Of a stretch of 64,000 nt of DNA, positions 56,265 to 64,000 are shown piece by piece. Below the pieces are notes generated by a model. It was not told where the DNA came from. It searched no databases and saw only the letters and a list, made by a program, of their open reading frames with translations. The position numbers and the translations under genes are program-made. How positions within the stretch are numbered: the stretch's first letter is position 1; the number at the start of each line of letters is the position of its first letter. This stretch comes from Roseinatronobacter thiooxidans (GTDB lineage Bacteria; Pseudomonadota; Alphaproteobacteria; Rhodobacterales; Rhodobacteraceae). The stretch lies in the NCBI RefSeq assembly GCF_001870675.1, contig NZ_MEHT01000045.1, positions 1 to 64,000 on the forward strand. Reading direction: 5' to 3'.

Positions 56265-57371
56265 TCACTGTGGACAGTCAAGCGCGCGGCAGTCTTGCGG
56301 CATCCAGCCGATCTCGATCATGCTGCCCGGTTTGTGGCGCACCTGATCGGGCGCATTCCGGGTTTTCATGACGAAATTCTCGTTTCCAGCAACTTTAAGG
56401 CGCGTGCGGAACACATCGCCCATGTAAATGAACTCCAGCACTTCGGCTTTTATCATATGCGCATCATCGGCCAATCGTTCCTTATTGGCCTCGACCCGCT
56501 CGGGGCGGATAGAAACGCGCGTGCGCTCTCCGACCTTGGACACATTGACTGGCTTTGCATCTATCAGCACACCGCCATCCAGCTGCACCACACATGTGTC
56601 GCCCCTGATTTCCTTGACGACGCCATCTATGGTGTTGTTCTCGCCAATAAATTGCGCAACGAAGCTGTTGCGCGGCTCTTCATACAGCACATCTGGCGGG
56701 GCCAATTGCTGGATGCGCCCGTCCTCAAATACGGCCACATTGTCTGACATGGTCAGGGCTTCGGTCTGGTCATGGGTAACATACACTGTCGTAATTCCCA
56801 GATCATGCGCCAGACGCGTAATCTCGAACTGCATATGTTCGCGCAGCTGCTTGTCGAGGGCGCCAAGCGGTTCATCCATCAGCACCAGTTCCGGTTCAAA
56901 AACCAGCGCGCGCGCAAGTGCGATGCGCTGCTGCTGGCCGCCGGACAGTTGCGCGGGGCGGCGGTTGGCGAATGCGCCCATCTGCACCATGTCCAGCGCG
57001 CGCATCACGTTCTTTTCGCGGTCAGATTTGCCCATTCCGCGCACTTCCAACGGGAAAGACAGGTTTTCGCCCACGGTCATATGCGGGAAAAGCGCGTAAT
57101 TCTGAAACACCATCCCAATGCCCCGCTTATGCGGCGGGACCGAGTTTATGGGCTTGCCATCCAGCAGGATTTCGCCGCTTGTGGCCGTCTCGAAGCCTGC
57201 AAGCATCATCAGGCAGGTCGTTTTTCCTGACCCCGATGGCCCAAGCATTGTGAGAAACTCACCTCTCGCCACGGAAAGGTTCAGGTCTTTGACGACAAGA
57301 GTTTCGCCATCGTAACTTTTCTGGACACCATCATATACGACGAATCCGTCGCTGTGCTGTGCTGCGACCAC
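56265..57371 (-). CDS. potA: ABC transporter ATPase, PotA type (368 aa, GTG start)
   Basis: Walker A GPSGSGKT, the Q-loop QNYALFPHMTVGENL, signature LSGGQQQRIALARAL and Walker B LVLMDEPLGALDKQ identify the ATPase; the C-terminal TOBE region (EVLEFIYMGDVFRTRLKVAG) marks the PotA/CysA-like subgroup. GGGGAG lies six bases before the GTG at 57371, but directly abuts the ATG at 57377, so the GTG is preferred. It is the promoter-proximal gene of the operon. Confidence 0.88.
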   Translation of the reverse strand: MVAAQHSDGFVVYDGVQKSYDGETLVVKDLNLSVARGEFLTMLGPSGSGKTTCLMMLAGFETATSGEILLDGKPINSVPPHKRGIGMVFQNYALFPHMTVGENLSFPLEVRGMGKSDREKNVMRALDMVQMGAFANRRPAQLSGGQQQRIALARALVFEPELVLMDEPLGALDKQLREHMQFEITRLAHDLGITTVYVTHDQTEALTMSDNVAVFEDGRIQQLAPPDVLYEEPRNSFVAQFIGENNTIDGVVKEIRGDTCVVQLDGGVLIDAKPVNVSKVGERTRVSIRPERVEANKERLADDAHMIKAEVLEFIYMGDVFRTRLKVAGNENFVMKTRNAPDQVRHKPGSMIEIGWMPQDCRALDCPQ

Positions 57372-57645
57372 GTTCATCTCCCCGTAACTCGGCGGTCTTC
57401 CGCTCTCTTCATGGCTTAAGTAAAAACCAAGGAGTGCAATGAATGCAACCAATAACTTCGATTAGCGCAGTTTCAGCAGATTTTCAGGCTTTTCGCCTGA
57501 TTTGTCTAAGCACCGCAGTTTTCTGTTCGGCAAATCGCCAGAGATTTAAGAAATAAACTGGGCGCAGCTTTTCACTGCTGGCCGATATACAACCTTCACG
57601 GCCCCCGCAGGGGACGAAGATATGATTGCTTTCCTACGGGATTTT

Positions 57646-57732
57646 TGGTGCGGTCGAGAAGACTCGAACTTCCACGGGTGTTACCCCACAGCGACCTCAA
57701 CGCTGCGCGTCTACCAATTCCGCCACGACCGC
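57646..57732 (-). tRNA. tRNA-Leu (GAG anticodon)
   Basis: The minus strand folds into an 87-base class II tRNA: acceptor GCGGTCG pairs with CGACCGC, the D-arm is GGTAGACGC-like, the anticodon stem CAGCG/CGCTG encloses TTGAGGT with anticodon GAG, a long variable arm follows (TGTGGGGTAACACCCG-like), and the T-arm ends in GTTCGAGTC. CCA is encoded. The GAG anticodon reads CTC/CTT leucine codons. Confidence 0.95.
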
Positions 57733-57993
57733 ACGCGACTTGGTGGGTGCCTGTTAGCCCCTCTCTCAGCCGTTGTGAAGAGGGAAAATACAGCCTGCGC
57801 GAAGTTCTCTGACCGTTGGATCGCGTCAATGCGACCAGCCCGCGCCCTGTGCGATATGGCCTGCCCGTATGCGCGCCCGCGCTGATGGACACAGCCGCCG
57901 CGACGCATTAGATACCGGACAATCCGACGGCTTGCCCGGCTTCGGGCGGGCGCATCATCGCGGAACAGGACCGCACAGGCAGGTGACAGAACC

Positions 57994-58665
57994 ATGAACG
58001 ACACTTTCGCCGATCACCTTGAATGGACGCATTTGCCGGGCCTGTCCGACTATGCGCAGACCCTTGCCGCGATGGAGGCCCGTGTGGCCGAAATTGCAAA
58101 AGGCACCGCACCAGAGGCGATCTGGCTGCTGGAACACCCCCCCCTGTACACAGCCGGAACAAGCGCAGCACCGGCCGACCTGACGCAGCCTGACAGATTC
58201 GCGGTGCATTACGCAGGGCGCGGCGGGCAATATACCTATCACGGCCCCGGACAGCGGGTAGTCTATGTCATGCTGGACCTGAACCGGCGGGGGCGCGATA
58301 TCCGGTGTTTCGTGCATAATATGGAAAGCTGGGTCATCGCCACGCTGGGCGAATTCGGTATTCTGGCCGAACGGCGTGCGGGCCGGGTCGGCGTCTGGGT
58401 CACCCGCCCCGAGAAAGCCCCCCTGCCCGATGGCACATTGCGCGAGGACAAGATTGCCGCAATCGGTGTCAAAATCCGCCGCTGGGTCAGCTTTCACGGC
58501 CTGTCCATAAATGTGGAACCCGACCTGACCCATTTCGAGGGAATCATACCCTGCGGCATCCGCGATCATGGGGTTACATCGCTGGTCGATCTGGGCCTGC
58601 CGGTTACAATGGACGACCTCGACCTTGCGCTGAAACGGCAGTTTATTCACACATTCGACAATTGA
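57994..58665 (+). CDS. lipB: octanoyltransferase LipB (223 aa)
   Basis: LipB transfers octanoate from ACP to lipoyl domains of pyruvate and 2-oxoglutarate dehydrogenase. The signatures are [32 protein letters not shown] (substrate-binding), [17 protein letters not shown] with the catalytic Lys and IIPCGI with the catalytic Cys (residues about 152 and 187). AGGTGAC precedes the ATG. It is divergent from the tRNA. Confidence 0.96.
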   Translation: MNDTFADHLEWTHLPGLSDYAQTLAAMEARVAEIAKGTAPEAIWLLEHPPLYTAGTSAAPADLTQPDRFAVHYAGRGGQYTYHGPGQRVVYVMLDLNRRGRDIRCFVHNMESWVIATLGEFGILAERRAGRVGVWVTRPEKAPLPDGTLREDKIAAIGVKIRRWVSFHGLSINVEPDLTHFEGIIPCGIRDHGVTSLVDLGLPVTMDDLDLALKRQFIHTFDN

Positions 58666-58722
58666 CATGCGTATAGGTGACTGATTCGCACTCACGCGTT
58701 CCGCTGCATCGCAGCAAATACC

Positions 58723-58736
58723 TTGATCCATGTCAA
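58723..58736. promoter_or_regulatory. FnrL-type box upstream of ctaD
   Basis: TTGATCCATGTCAA is one base away from the palindromic FNR/FnrL consensus TTGAT-N4-ATCAA. It sits 196 bp before the ctaD start. FnrL is the main oxygen sensor of Rhodobacter relatives, and terminal oxidase genes are common targets, so oxygen-dependent control is plausible. Confidence 0.65.
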
Positions 58737-58932
58737 AAATATGCACTCTGCGACACTTGGAGCATTGCCCTATGAAAAACTGCATCCTAAAAGCATAGTA
58801 TACCGCGATACACAGTGGCGTGTCCTATGCACCTGTCATCGTGGAGGCAGACTGGCCCCTACAATTATTGTCTGGGCCAAGCACGACAACAGTTGCGAGC
58901 AACGCAACAGGAATCGGGAACTGGAGTAGCCA

Positions 58933-60600
58933 ATGGCCGATGCAGCCACGCATGACCACGGACATGAGGATACCCGCGGGTTCTTCACCCGCTGGTTCAT
59001 GTCCACCAACCACAAGGATATCGGTATCCTTTACCTCTTCACCTCCGGTATTGTCGGCTTTATCGCTGTGGCCTTCTCGGTCTACATGCGCATGGAGCTG
59101 ATGGAACCGGGTGTGCAGTATATGTGTATGGAAGGCGCAAGCCTTACCGCACAAACCGACTGTACCCCCAACGGGCATATCTGGAACGTGCTGGTCACGG
59201 CGCATGGCATCCTGATGATGTTCTTTGTGCTGATCCCCGCGCTGTTTGGTGGCTTTGGCAACTACTTCATGCCGCTACAGATTGGCGCGCCGGATATGGC
59301 GTTTCCGCGTCTGAACAACCTCAGCTACTGGTTGTTCGTTGCAGGGTCCGCGCTGGCTGTGGCATCGGTACTGTCGCCCGGCGGCAATGGCCAGCTTGGC
59401 TCTGGTGTAGGGTGGGTTCTGTATCCGCCTTTGTCCACCACCGAGGGTGGCTACTCGATGGACTTGGCGATTTTCGCGGTCCATGTTTCGGGTGCCTCTT
59501 CCATTCTGGGCGCGATCAACATCATCACCACTTTCCTGAACATGCGCGCCCCCGGGATGACACTGTTCAAGGTGCCGCTATTCGCGTGGTCCGTGTTCAT
59601 CACGGCATGGATGATCCTGCTGGCGCTGCCGGTTCTTGCGGGCGCAATCACCATGCTGCTGACCGACCGGAACTTTGGCACCGCGTTCTTTGACCCTGCG
59701 GGCGGCGGTGATCCGATCCTGTATCAGCACATCCTGTGGTTCTTCGGCCATCCGGAAGTGTATATCATCATCATCCCCGGTTTCGGCATTATCAGCCATG
59801 TGATTGCGACCTTCTCGCGCAAGCCCATTTTCGGCTATCTGCCCATGGTCTGGGCGATGATCGCAATCGCGGTTCTGGGCTTCATCGTCTGGGCGCACCA
59901 CATGTATACGGTGGGTATGTCGCTGACACAGCAGACCTATTTCATGCTGGCGACAATGGTGATCGCGGTGCCCACGGGCATCAAGATCTTCAGCTGGATA
60001 GCCACGATGTGGAAAGGCTCTGTCAGCTTTGAAACACCTATGCTGTGGGCCTTCGGCTTCCTGTTCCTGTTCACTGTGGGTGGTGTGACCGGCATCGTGC
60101 TGTCGCAGGCACCGATCGACCGGATCTATCACGACACTTACTATGTGGTGGCGCATTTCCACTATGTAATGAGCCTTGGCGCAGTGTTTGCCCTGTTTGC
60201 CGGTATCTATTACTGGATGGGCAAGATGTCTGGCCGCCAATACCCCGAATGGGCAGGCAAGCTGCACTTCTGGGCGATGTTCATCGGCGCGAATATCACC
60301 TTCTTCCCACAGCACTTCTTGGGTCGTCAGGGCATGCCACGCCGGTATATCGACTATCCCGAAGCCTATGCGCTGTGGAACTACGTTTCGTCCATCGGTG
60401 CATTCATCAGCTTTGCATCCTTCCTGTTCTTCATCGGGATCGTGTTCTACACGCTGAAATTCGGCGCACGCATCACTGAAAAGAACTACTGGAACGAGCA
60501 TGCAGATACGCTGGAATGGACCCTGACCTCGCCCCCGCCCGAACATACGTTCGAGCAGCTTCCAAAGCGCGAAGACTGGGACAAGCAGGCGGCCCATTAA
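58933..60600 (+). CDS. ctaD: cytochrome c oxidase subunit I, aa3 type (555 aa)
   Basis: The catalytic subunit of the aa3-type heme-copper oxidase. Twelve membrane helices are visible, with [20 protein letters not shown] at the N-terminus, the CuB/Tyr-His region [20 protein letters not shown] (with the D-channel Glu), the K-channel and heme ligands in [24 protein letters not shown] precedes the ATG. coxB, coxC and assembly genes are not adjacent here, a split arrangement known in Rhodobacter. Confidence 0.97.
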   Translation: MADAATHDHGHEDTRGFFTRWFMSTNHKDIGILYLFTSGIVGFIAVAFSVYMRMELMEPGVQYMCMEGASLTAQTDCTPNGHIWNVLVTAHGILMMFFVLIPALFGGFGNYFMPLQIGAPDMAFPRLNNLSYWLFVAGSALAVASVLSPGGNGQLGSGVGWVLYPPLSTTEGGYSMDLAIFAVHVSGASSILGAINIITTFLNMRAPGMTLFKVPLFAWSVFITAWMILLALPVLAGAITMLLTDRNFGTAFFDPAGGGDPILYQHILWFFGHPEVYIIIIPGFGIISHVIATFSRKPIFGYLPMVWAMIAIAVLGFIVWAHHMYTVGMSLTQQTYFMLATMVIAVPTGIKIFSWIATMWKGSVSFETPMLWAFGFLFLFTVGGVTGIVLSQAPIDRIYHDTYYVVAHFHYVMSLGAVFALFAGIYYWMGKMSGRQYPEWAGKLHFWAMFIGANITFFPQHFLGRQGMPRRYIDYPEAYALWNYVSSIGAFISFASFLFFIGIVFYTLKFGARITEKNYWNEHADTLEWTLTSPPPEHTFEQLPKREDWDKQAAH

Positions 60601-60619
60601 CGGACTGGCGGCACTTTCC

Positions 60620-61156
60620 ATGCCTATGTATTGGACGATAACACCTCAAGCCCCGGGCACAGTGCCCGGGGCTTTTGCGCTGGCTGCAAATGACGGTGCC
60701 GAATACCGGCTGTCGCTGATGCCGCATCTGTCAATGGGGCCGGATGGCTTTGTGCGCATCATCGGCATCAGCGCATTGGTTCTTGCGCTGCCGTTGCTGG
60801 GTGTGCTGGGCACCCCTGTTCTATGGGGGCTGTTGCCCTTTGCAGGGCTTGCGCTTTGGGCCTTATGGTATGCACTAAGCCGCAACAGTGCAGAGCGGCG
60901 CGCGTTGCGCGAAGACCTGTGTCTGACCAAAGAGCGGATCGAAATCACCCGCACCAACCCCCGCAAACCTGCGCAGCATTGGGAAGCCAACCCCTATTGG
61001 GTGCGTCTGAACCTTGCCGAAAAGGGCGGGGTGATCGAGAATTATCTGACCCTCGAGGGCAATGGCCGCGTGGTCGAGTTGGGGTCATTTCTCAGCCCCG
61101 AAGAACGCGCGGAATTATATGCCGAACTGTCGCACGCCCTGCGCCATCTGCGATAA
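60620..61156 (+). CDS. DUF2244 family protein (178 aa)
   Basis: The segment LMPHLSMGPDGFVRIIGISA, two close membrane helices (residues about 45-85) and a C-terminal beta domain with LTKERIEITRTNPRKPAQHW, PYWVRLNLAEKGG and SFLSPEERAELYAELSHALR identify DUF2244. The role is unknown; it often lies near cytochrome oxidase genes. A terminator-like hairpin lies inside its first 20 codons. Confidence 0.87.
   Translation: MPMYWTITPQAPGTVPGAFALAANDGAEYRLSLMPHLSMGPDGFVRIIGISALVLALPLLGVLGTPVLWGLLPFAGLALWALWYALSRNSAERRALREDLCLTKERIEITRTNPRKPAQHWEANPYWVRLNLAEKGGVIENYLTLEGNGRVVELGSFLSPEERAELYAELSHALRHLR
60648..60676 (+). terminator. terminator-like hairpin inside the DUF2244 5' coding region
   Basis: Two 13-base arms (AAGCCCCGGGCAC / GTGCCCGGGGCTT) with a one-base loop end in TTTT, 48 bases after the ctaD stop. 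It looks like the ctaD terminator but lies within the start of the next gene, where it encodes an SSPGHSARGF-type stretch in another frame and QAPGTVPGAFA in the used one. It could attenuate DUF2244 expression. Confidence 0.7.
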
Positions 61157-61164
61157 AGCGCAGA

Positions 61165-61851
61165 TCAGCTGTCCCGCCGCCCCGCAGTGCCAGTGCGCGC
61201 GGCCCGAAATGCCGCCGCAACCGCATCTGCGCGGCGGCGGTCTGCTGCATTCTCGGGGCCTTGCGACAGGGGCAAAAACCTGAACCGAAAGGCTTGCAGC
61301 CGCTTTTCAGCCTCTGCCTGCGGGTAGCCAATGGCATCCAGGCTTGCCGACAGCGGCACATCAGCGCCCATGCCATCGGGGCATAGGGCAAGCGACAGCC
61401 GGTCAAGCAACCGCCAGTCAAACCTTGGGCCGGGGTCTTCCTTGCGTTCGGGTGCCATGTCGGAATGCGCGATGACATCTTGCGGCGCAATGCGCCAGCG
61501 CGCCATCAAACTGGACATAAGCGCCTGAAGACACGCCATCTGCGGCTTGGGAAAAGGCTGGTCACCCGTATTCACCAACTCAATGCCGATGGAGTGGGAA
61601 TTGATATCACTGATCGCGCACCACGCCCCTGCCCCCGCGTGCCACGCGCGGTCTTCGTCGCGCACCAGCTGCCACAGACGGCCCGAGGGAGAGATGACAT
61701 AATGCGCCGAGACTTCGGCAGCCGGGTCGCACAAACGCGCCAGCGCGGCAGCGCTGTCGCGCATGCCGGTGTAATGCAGCACTATAAGCGAAGGGGCCGC
61801 CCCGTTACGGCGCGGCCCGAAATTTGGCGAAGGGTGCCACTGTGCCTGCAA
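61165..61851 (-). CDS. N-acetylmuramoyl-L-alanine amidase, AmpD-like (228 aa)
   Basis: An amidase_2 domain that cleaves the amide bond between muramic acid and peptide, probably in peptidoglycan recycling. The zinc ligands are His26 (LIVLHYTG), His129 (IAHSDMAPERKEDPG) and Asp139, with Lys137 and Glu91 as catalytic residues. No signal peptide is present, so the enzyme is cytosolic like AmpD. It is convergent with the DUF2244 gene. Confidence 0.87.
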   Translation of the reverse strand: MQAQWHPSPNFGPRRNGAAPSLIVLHYTGMRDSAAALARLCDPAAEVSAHYVISPSGRLWQLVRDEDRAWHAGAGAWCAISDINSHSIGIELVNTGDQPFPKPQMACLQALMSSLMARWRIAPQDVIAHSDMAPERKEDPGPRFDWRLLDRLSLALCPDGMGADVPLSASLDAIGYPQAEAEKRLQAFRFRFLPLSQGPENAADRRRADAVAAAFRAARTGTAGRRDS

Positions 61852-61860
61852 GCGCTGCGA

Positions 61861-62679
61861 TCACTGTCTTGTGCGGACAGTGCGCGCGGCTTGGCGAAAT
61901 GGGGTCGGGTCCCACCAGCAGGCGAAGCCATCGCCATCGGGGTCCAGATGGTTGGGGTCACGCTCTGGCCCGCCAGCGGCAAGAAACGCCTCTTGCGCCA
62001 GATCCTGACTGGCGAACTGGCCACAGGCCCCTTCCCAGCGCCGCCAGCGCAGCGGATGATTGCGGGTATAGCGTTGCTGGCCGACATTATGCTGCGTGGA
62101 CAAAGCATAGACAAACAGGTTCGGCCCGCTTGTGCCCGCTGACATCTCACTTTCGCTGACGCGCACTTGCGGCACGAAATCACGCTCGACCAAGCGGTCG
62201 GGTTGGGCCGCGCCAAAGGGTTGCGGCGTGAATTGCTGCGCGCTGACACCAGTGCCAGCACTGGCAGTCTGCATGGGCGCCGAGGGTTGGATTGCCGAAA
62301 GCGGCGCACCCACAGTCTGCTGCGCGACAGGGAATTGTTGTGGGGCTGCGGGTACGGGCGAAGGTGTGGGCGCGGCTTGCGGCATGGGCGCACCTCCACG
62401 CACAGCGGCAACCGCTTGCTGCCCGATGGACGCAGGCGCGCTGGACGGCTGGGCAAATTGGGGCGCATTGGAAGGGGCCTGCACATTGCGGGCCTGTGCT
62501 GCCTCGTTGCGGCGAATGCGCGAGAGTTCTTCTTGCGCACGCATATATTGCGCGTAATCGCTAAAGCCTACGCCACGCCCTGTCGTGTCGATGACATTGG
62601 AATAAGGTGCAGATCCTTCACACCCGGCCAAAAGTGCCGTGGCTGTGCCAATCGCAATCAGTGCCTTGTGAAAACGCAT
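61861..62679 (-). CDS. lipoprotein with C-terminal Excalibur-like motif (272 aa)
   Basis: The N-terminal signal ends in a lipobox (LLAGC, about Cys17). The middle is a low-complexity Pro/Ala/Gln/Ser-rich linker. The C-terminal region has LRWRRWEGACGQFASQDLAQ and an Excalibur-like calcium motif DPDGDGFACWWDP. The layout suggests an outer-membrane-anchored protein that exposes a small calcium-binding module. GAGAGG precedes the ATG. Confidence 0.78.
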   Translation of the reverse strand: MRFHKALIAIGTATALLAGCEGSAPYSNVIDTTGRGVGFSDYAQYMRAQEELSRIRRNEAAQARNVQAPSNAPQFAQPSSAPASIGQQAVAAVRGGAPMPQAAPTPSPVPAAPQQFPVAQQTVGAPLSAIQPSAPMQTASAGTGVSAQQFTPQPFGAAQPDRLVERDFVPQVRVSESEMSAGTSGPNLFVYALSTQHNVGQQRYTRNHPLRWRRWEGACGQFASQDLAQEAFLAAGGPERDPNHLDPDGDGFACWWDPTPFRQAARTVRTRQ

Positions 62680-62713
62680 CGGACCTCTCAGCCTTGCAGG
62701 GATGTGTCGTAAG

Positions 62714-64000
62714 TTACCACCATTTTCCGGGTTTGGAAACAAAGCCTGTCGCGGCTTCAAGGACATGTGCAGTGTTCAGCAATGCCCCTTCTTCCCAAGG
62801 CCGCCCGATCAGTTGCAGACCCAGCGGCAAGCCCTTGGAATCCAGCCCCGCAGGCAGTGCGATGCCGGGCAGGCCCGCAAGGTTCACAGTCACGGTGAAC
62901 ACATCATTCAGATACATCTGCACGGGGTCTGCATTGGCCATCTCGCCCAAGCCAAACGCTGCGGAAGGGGTGGCGGGCGTCAGGATCGCGTCAATCCCTT
63001 GCGCGAATACATTCTCGAAATCGCGCTTGATCAGGGTGCGGACCTTGCGCGCGCGGTTGTAATAGGCGTCATAAAAGCCCGCCGACAACACATAGGTGCC
63101 GATCATGACGCGGCGCTGCACTTCCAGCCCGAATCCTTCGGCGCGGGTTTTCTCGTACATCTGGGTAATGCCATCGCCCGGCCCCAATGTGGCGCGGTGC
63201 CCGTAGCGCACCCCGTCATAGCGGGCAAGGTTGCTGGATGCCTCGGCAGGGGCGATGACGTAATAGGCAGGCAGCGCATATTTCGTATGCGGCAGCGAGA
63301 TATCGACAATCTCTGCGCCCGCATCGCGCAGCATCTCGGCGCCCTTGTCCCAAAGTGCCGCAATCTCGGCGGGCATCGCGTCCAGCCGGTATTCGCGCGG
63401 GATTCCGATTTTGGTGCCGCGAATATCGCCTGTCAGCATCGCCTCGAAAACCGGCACGGGCAAGTCGGCGCTGGTCGAATCCTTGGCATCATGGCCGCAC
63501 ATCGCCTCTAGCATGATCGCCGCATCGCGCACGGTTTTCGTCATCGGACCGGCCTGATCGAGGCTGGAGGCAAAGGCCACAACGCCCCAGCGCGAACACC
63601 GCCCATAGGTGGGTTTGATCCCTACAGTGCCGGTAAAGGCCGCAGGCTGGCGGATGGACCCGCCTGTATCGGTGCCGGTCGCGGCCAAACACAAATCCGC
63701 CGCCACAGCCGCCGCCGACCCACCCGAAGACCCGCCCGGTGTCAGATCGCGCCCGTCCACTTTCCACGGGTTGACCACATTGCCATAGACCGAGGTTTCA
63801 TTGCTGGACCCCATGGCGAATTCGTCCATGTTCAGCTTGCCCAGCATCACCGCGCCCGCATCGCGCAATTGCGCGCTGACGGTCGATTCATATTCCGGCT
63901 TGAACCCTTGCAATATGCGCGACGCCGCCTGAGAGGCGACACCTTCGGTGCAGAACAAATCCTTGATCCCCACAGGAATGCCGCACATTGCAGGCGCGTC
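62714..64000 (-). CDS. gatA: Asp/Glu-tRNA amidotransferase subunit A (partial, start beyond window)
   Basis: GatA of the GatCAB transamidosome, which converts Glu-tRNA-Gln (and Asp-tRNA-Asn) to the amidated form. The Ser-cisSer-Lys amidase triad is visible: Lys in [12 protein letters not shown], the Gly/Ser loop in [13 protein letters not shown] and Ser in [13 protein letters not shown]. About 65-70 N-terminal residues lie to the right of the window. The C-terminus ([20 protein letters not shown]) is complete. Confidence 0.95.
   Translation of the reverse strand, partial: DAPAMCGIPVGIKDLFCTEGVASQAASRILQGFKPEYESTVSAQLRDAGAVMLGKLNMDEFAMGSSNETSVYGNVVNPWKVDGRDLTPGGSSGGSAAAVAADLCLAATGTDTGGSIRQPAAFTGTVGIKPTYGRCSRWGVVAFASSLDQAGPMTKTVRDAAIMLEAMCGHDAKDSTSADLPVPVFEAMLTGDIRGTKIGIPREYRLDAMPAEIAALWDKGAEMLRDAGAEIVDISLPHTKYALPAYYVIAPAEASSNLARYDGVRYGHRATLGPGDGITQMYEKTRAEGFGLEVQRRVMIGTYVLSAGFYDAYYNRARKVRTLIKRDFENVFAQGIDAILTPATPSAAFGLGEMANADPVQMYLNDVFTVTVNLAGLPGIALPAGLDSKGLPLGLQLIGRPWEEGALLNTAHVLEAATGFVSKPGKWW

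Overview
The window is high-GC chromosomal DNA from an alphaproteobacterium, most probably a member of the Rhodobacteraceae. The signs are family-restricted genes (usg, DUF4169 plus a ribbon-helix-helix gene, a PIN gene following an RlmI-type methyltransferase, the 'virulence factor'/MTHFR/methyltransferase C1 module), an flgB-flgC-fliE-fliQ-flgF-flgG-flgA-flgH-fliL flagellar run divergent from fliI, an Irr-type iron box, an FnrL-type box before ctaD, and the GC-rich inverted repeats of this group. I cannot fix the genus.

Layout. Positions 1-12.5 kb are accessory. They hold a 5'-truncated N-formylglutamate-amidohydrolase-like gene, a 1703-residue secreted protein made almost entirely of degenerate repeats, an IS256-type transposase remnant, a membrane-protein gene broken by an in-frame stop, and a leftward run of hydrolases (DUF6544-like, alpha/beta hydrolase, two SxxK serine hydrolases, CPBP protease). 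Positions 13-20.5 kb hold an M29 aminopeptidase and the flagellar rod, ring, export and ATPase genes. Positions 20.5-31.4 kb hold metG, an aminotransferase paired with an ectoine-hydrolase-like M24 enzyme, DUF4169/RHH, gyrA, usg, dsbB and a DedA-like gene. Positions 31.5-35.8 kb are an Mla-type phospholipid ABC operon (STAS-permease, ATPase, long MCE protein, auxiliary lipoprotein). Positions 36-43.8 kb hold an iron-box ZIP transporter, an M48 protease, edd, rlmI, a PIN gene, clpP and clpX. Positions 43.8-52.7 kb hold the C1 module, ppx/gppA, rlmE, trmO, an alpha/beta hydrolase, zapA with a ZauP-like partner, and tkt. Positions 52.8-57.4 kb are a polyamine-type ABC transporter. Positions 57.6-64 kb hold tRNA-Leu(GAG), lipB, ctaD, DUF2244, an AmpD-like amidase, an Excalibur-type lipoprotein and the 3' part of gatA.

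How the genes work together. The flagellar genes form one leftward transcript opposite fliI. The Mla genes overlap by 1-4 bases and should make one envelope lipid transporter. The C1 module links methyl groups, tetrahydrofolate and cobalamin. clpP and clpX form the ClpXP protease. zapA and its coiled-coil neighbour form a division module.

The most unusual element is the giant repeat protein. Its asparagine-centred motif recurs about 21 times with alternating short (about 200 bp) and long (about 280 bp) spacing, giving a higher-order period near 164 residues. I found no CRISPR array, prophage or intact insertion sequence.
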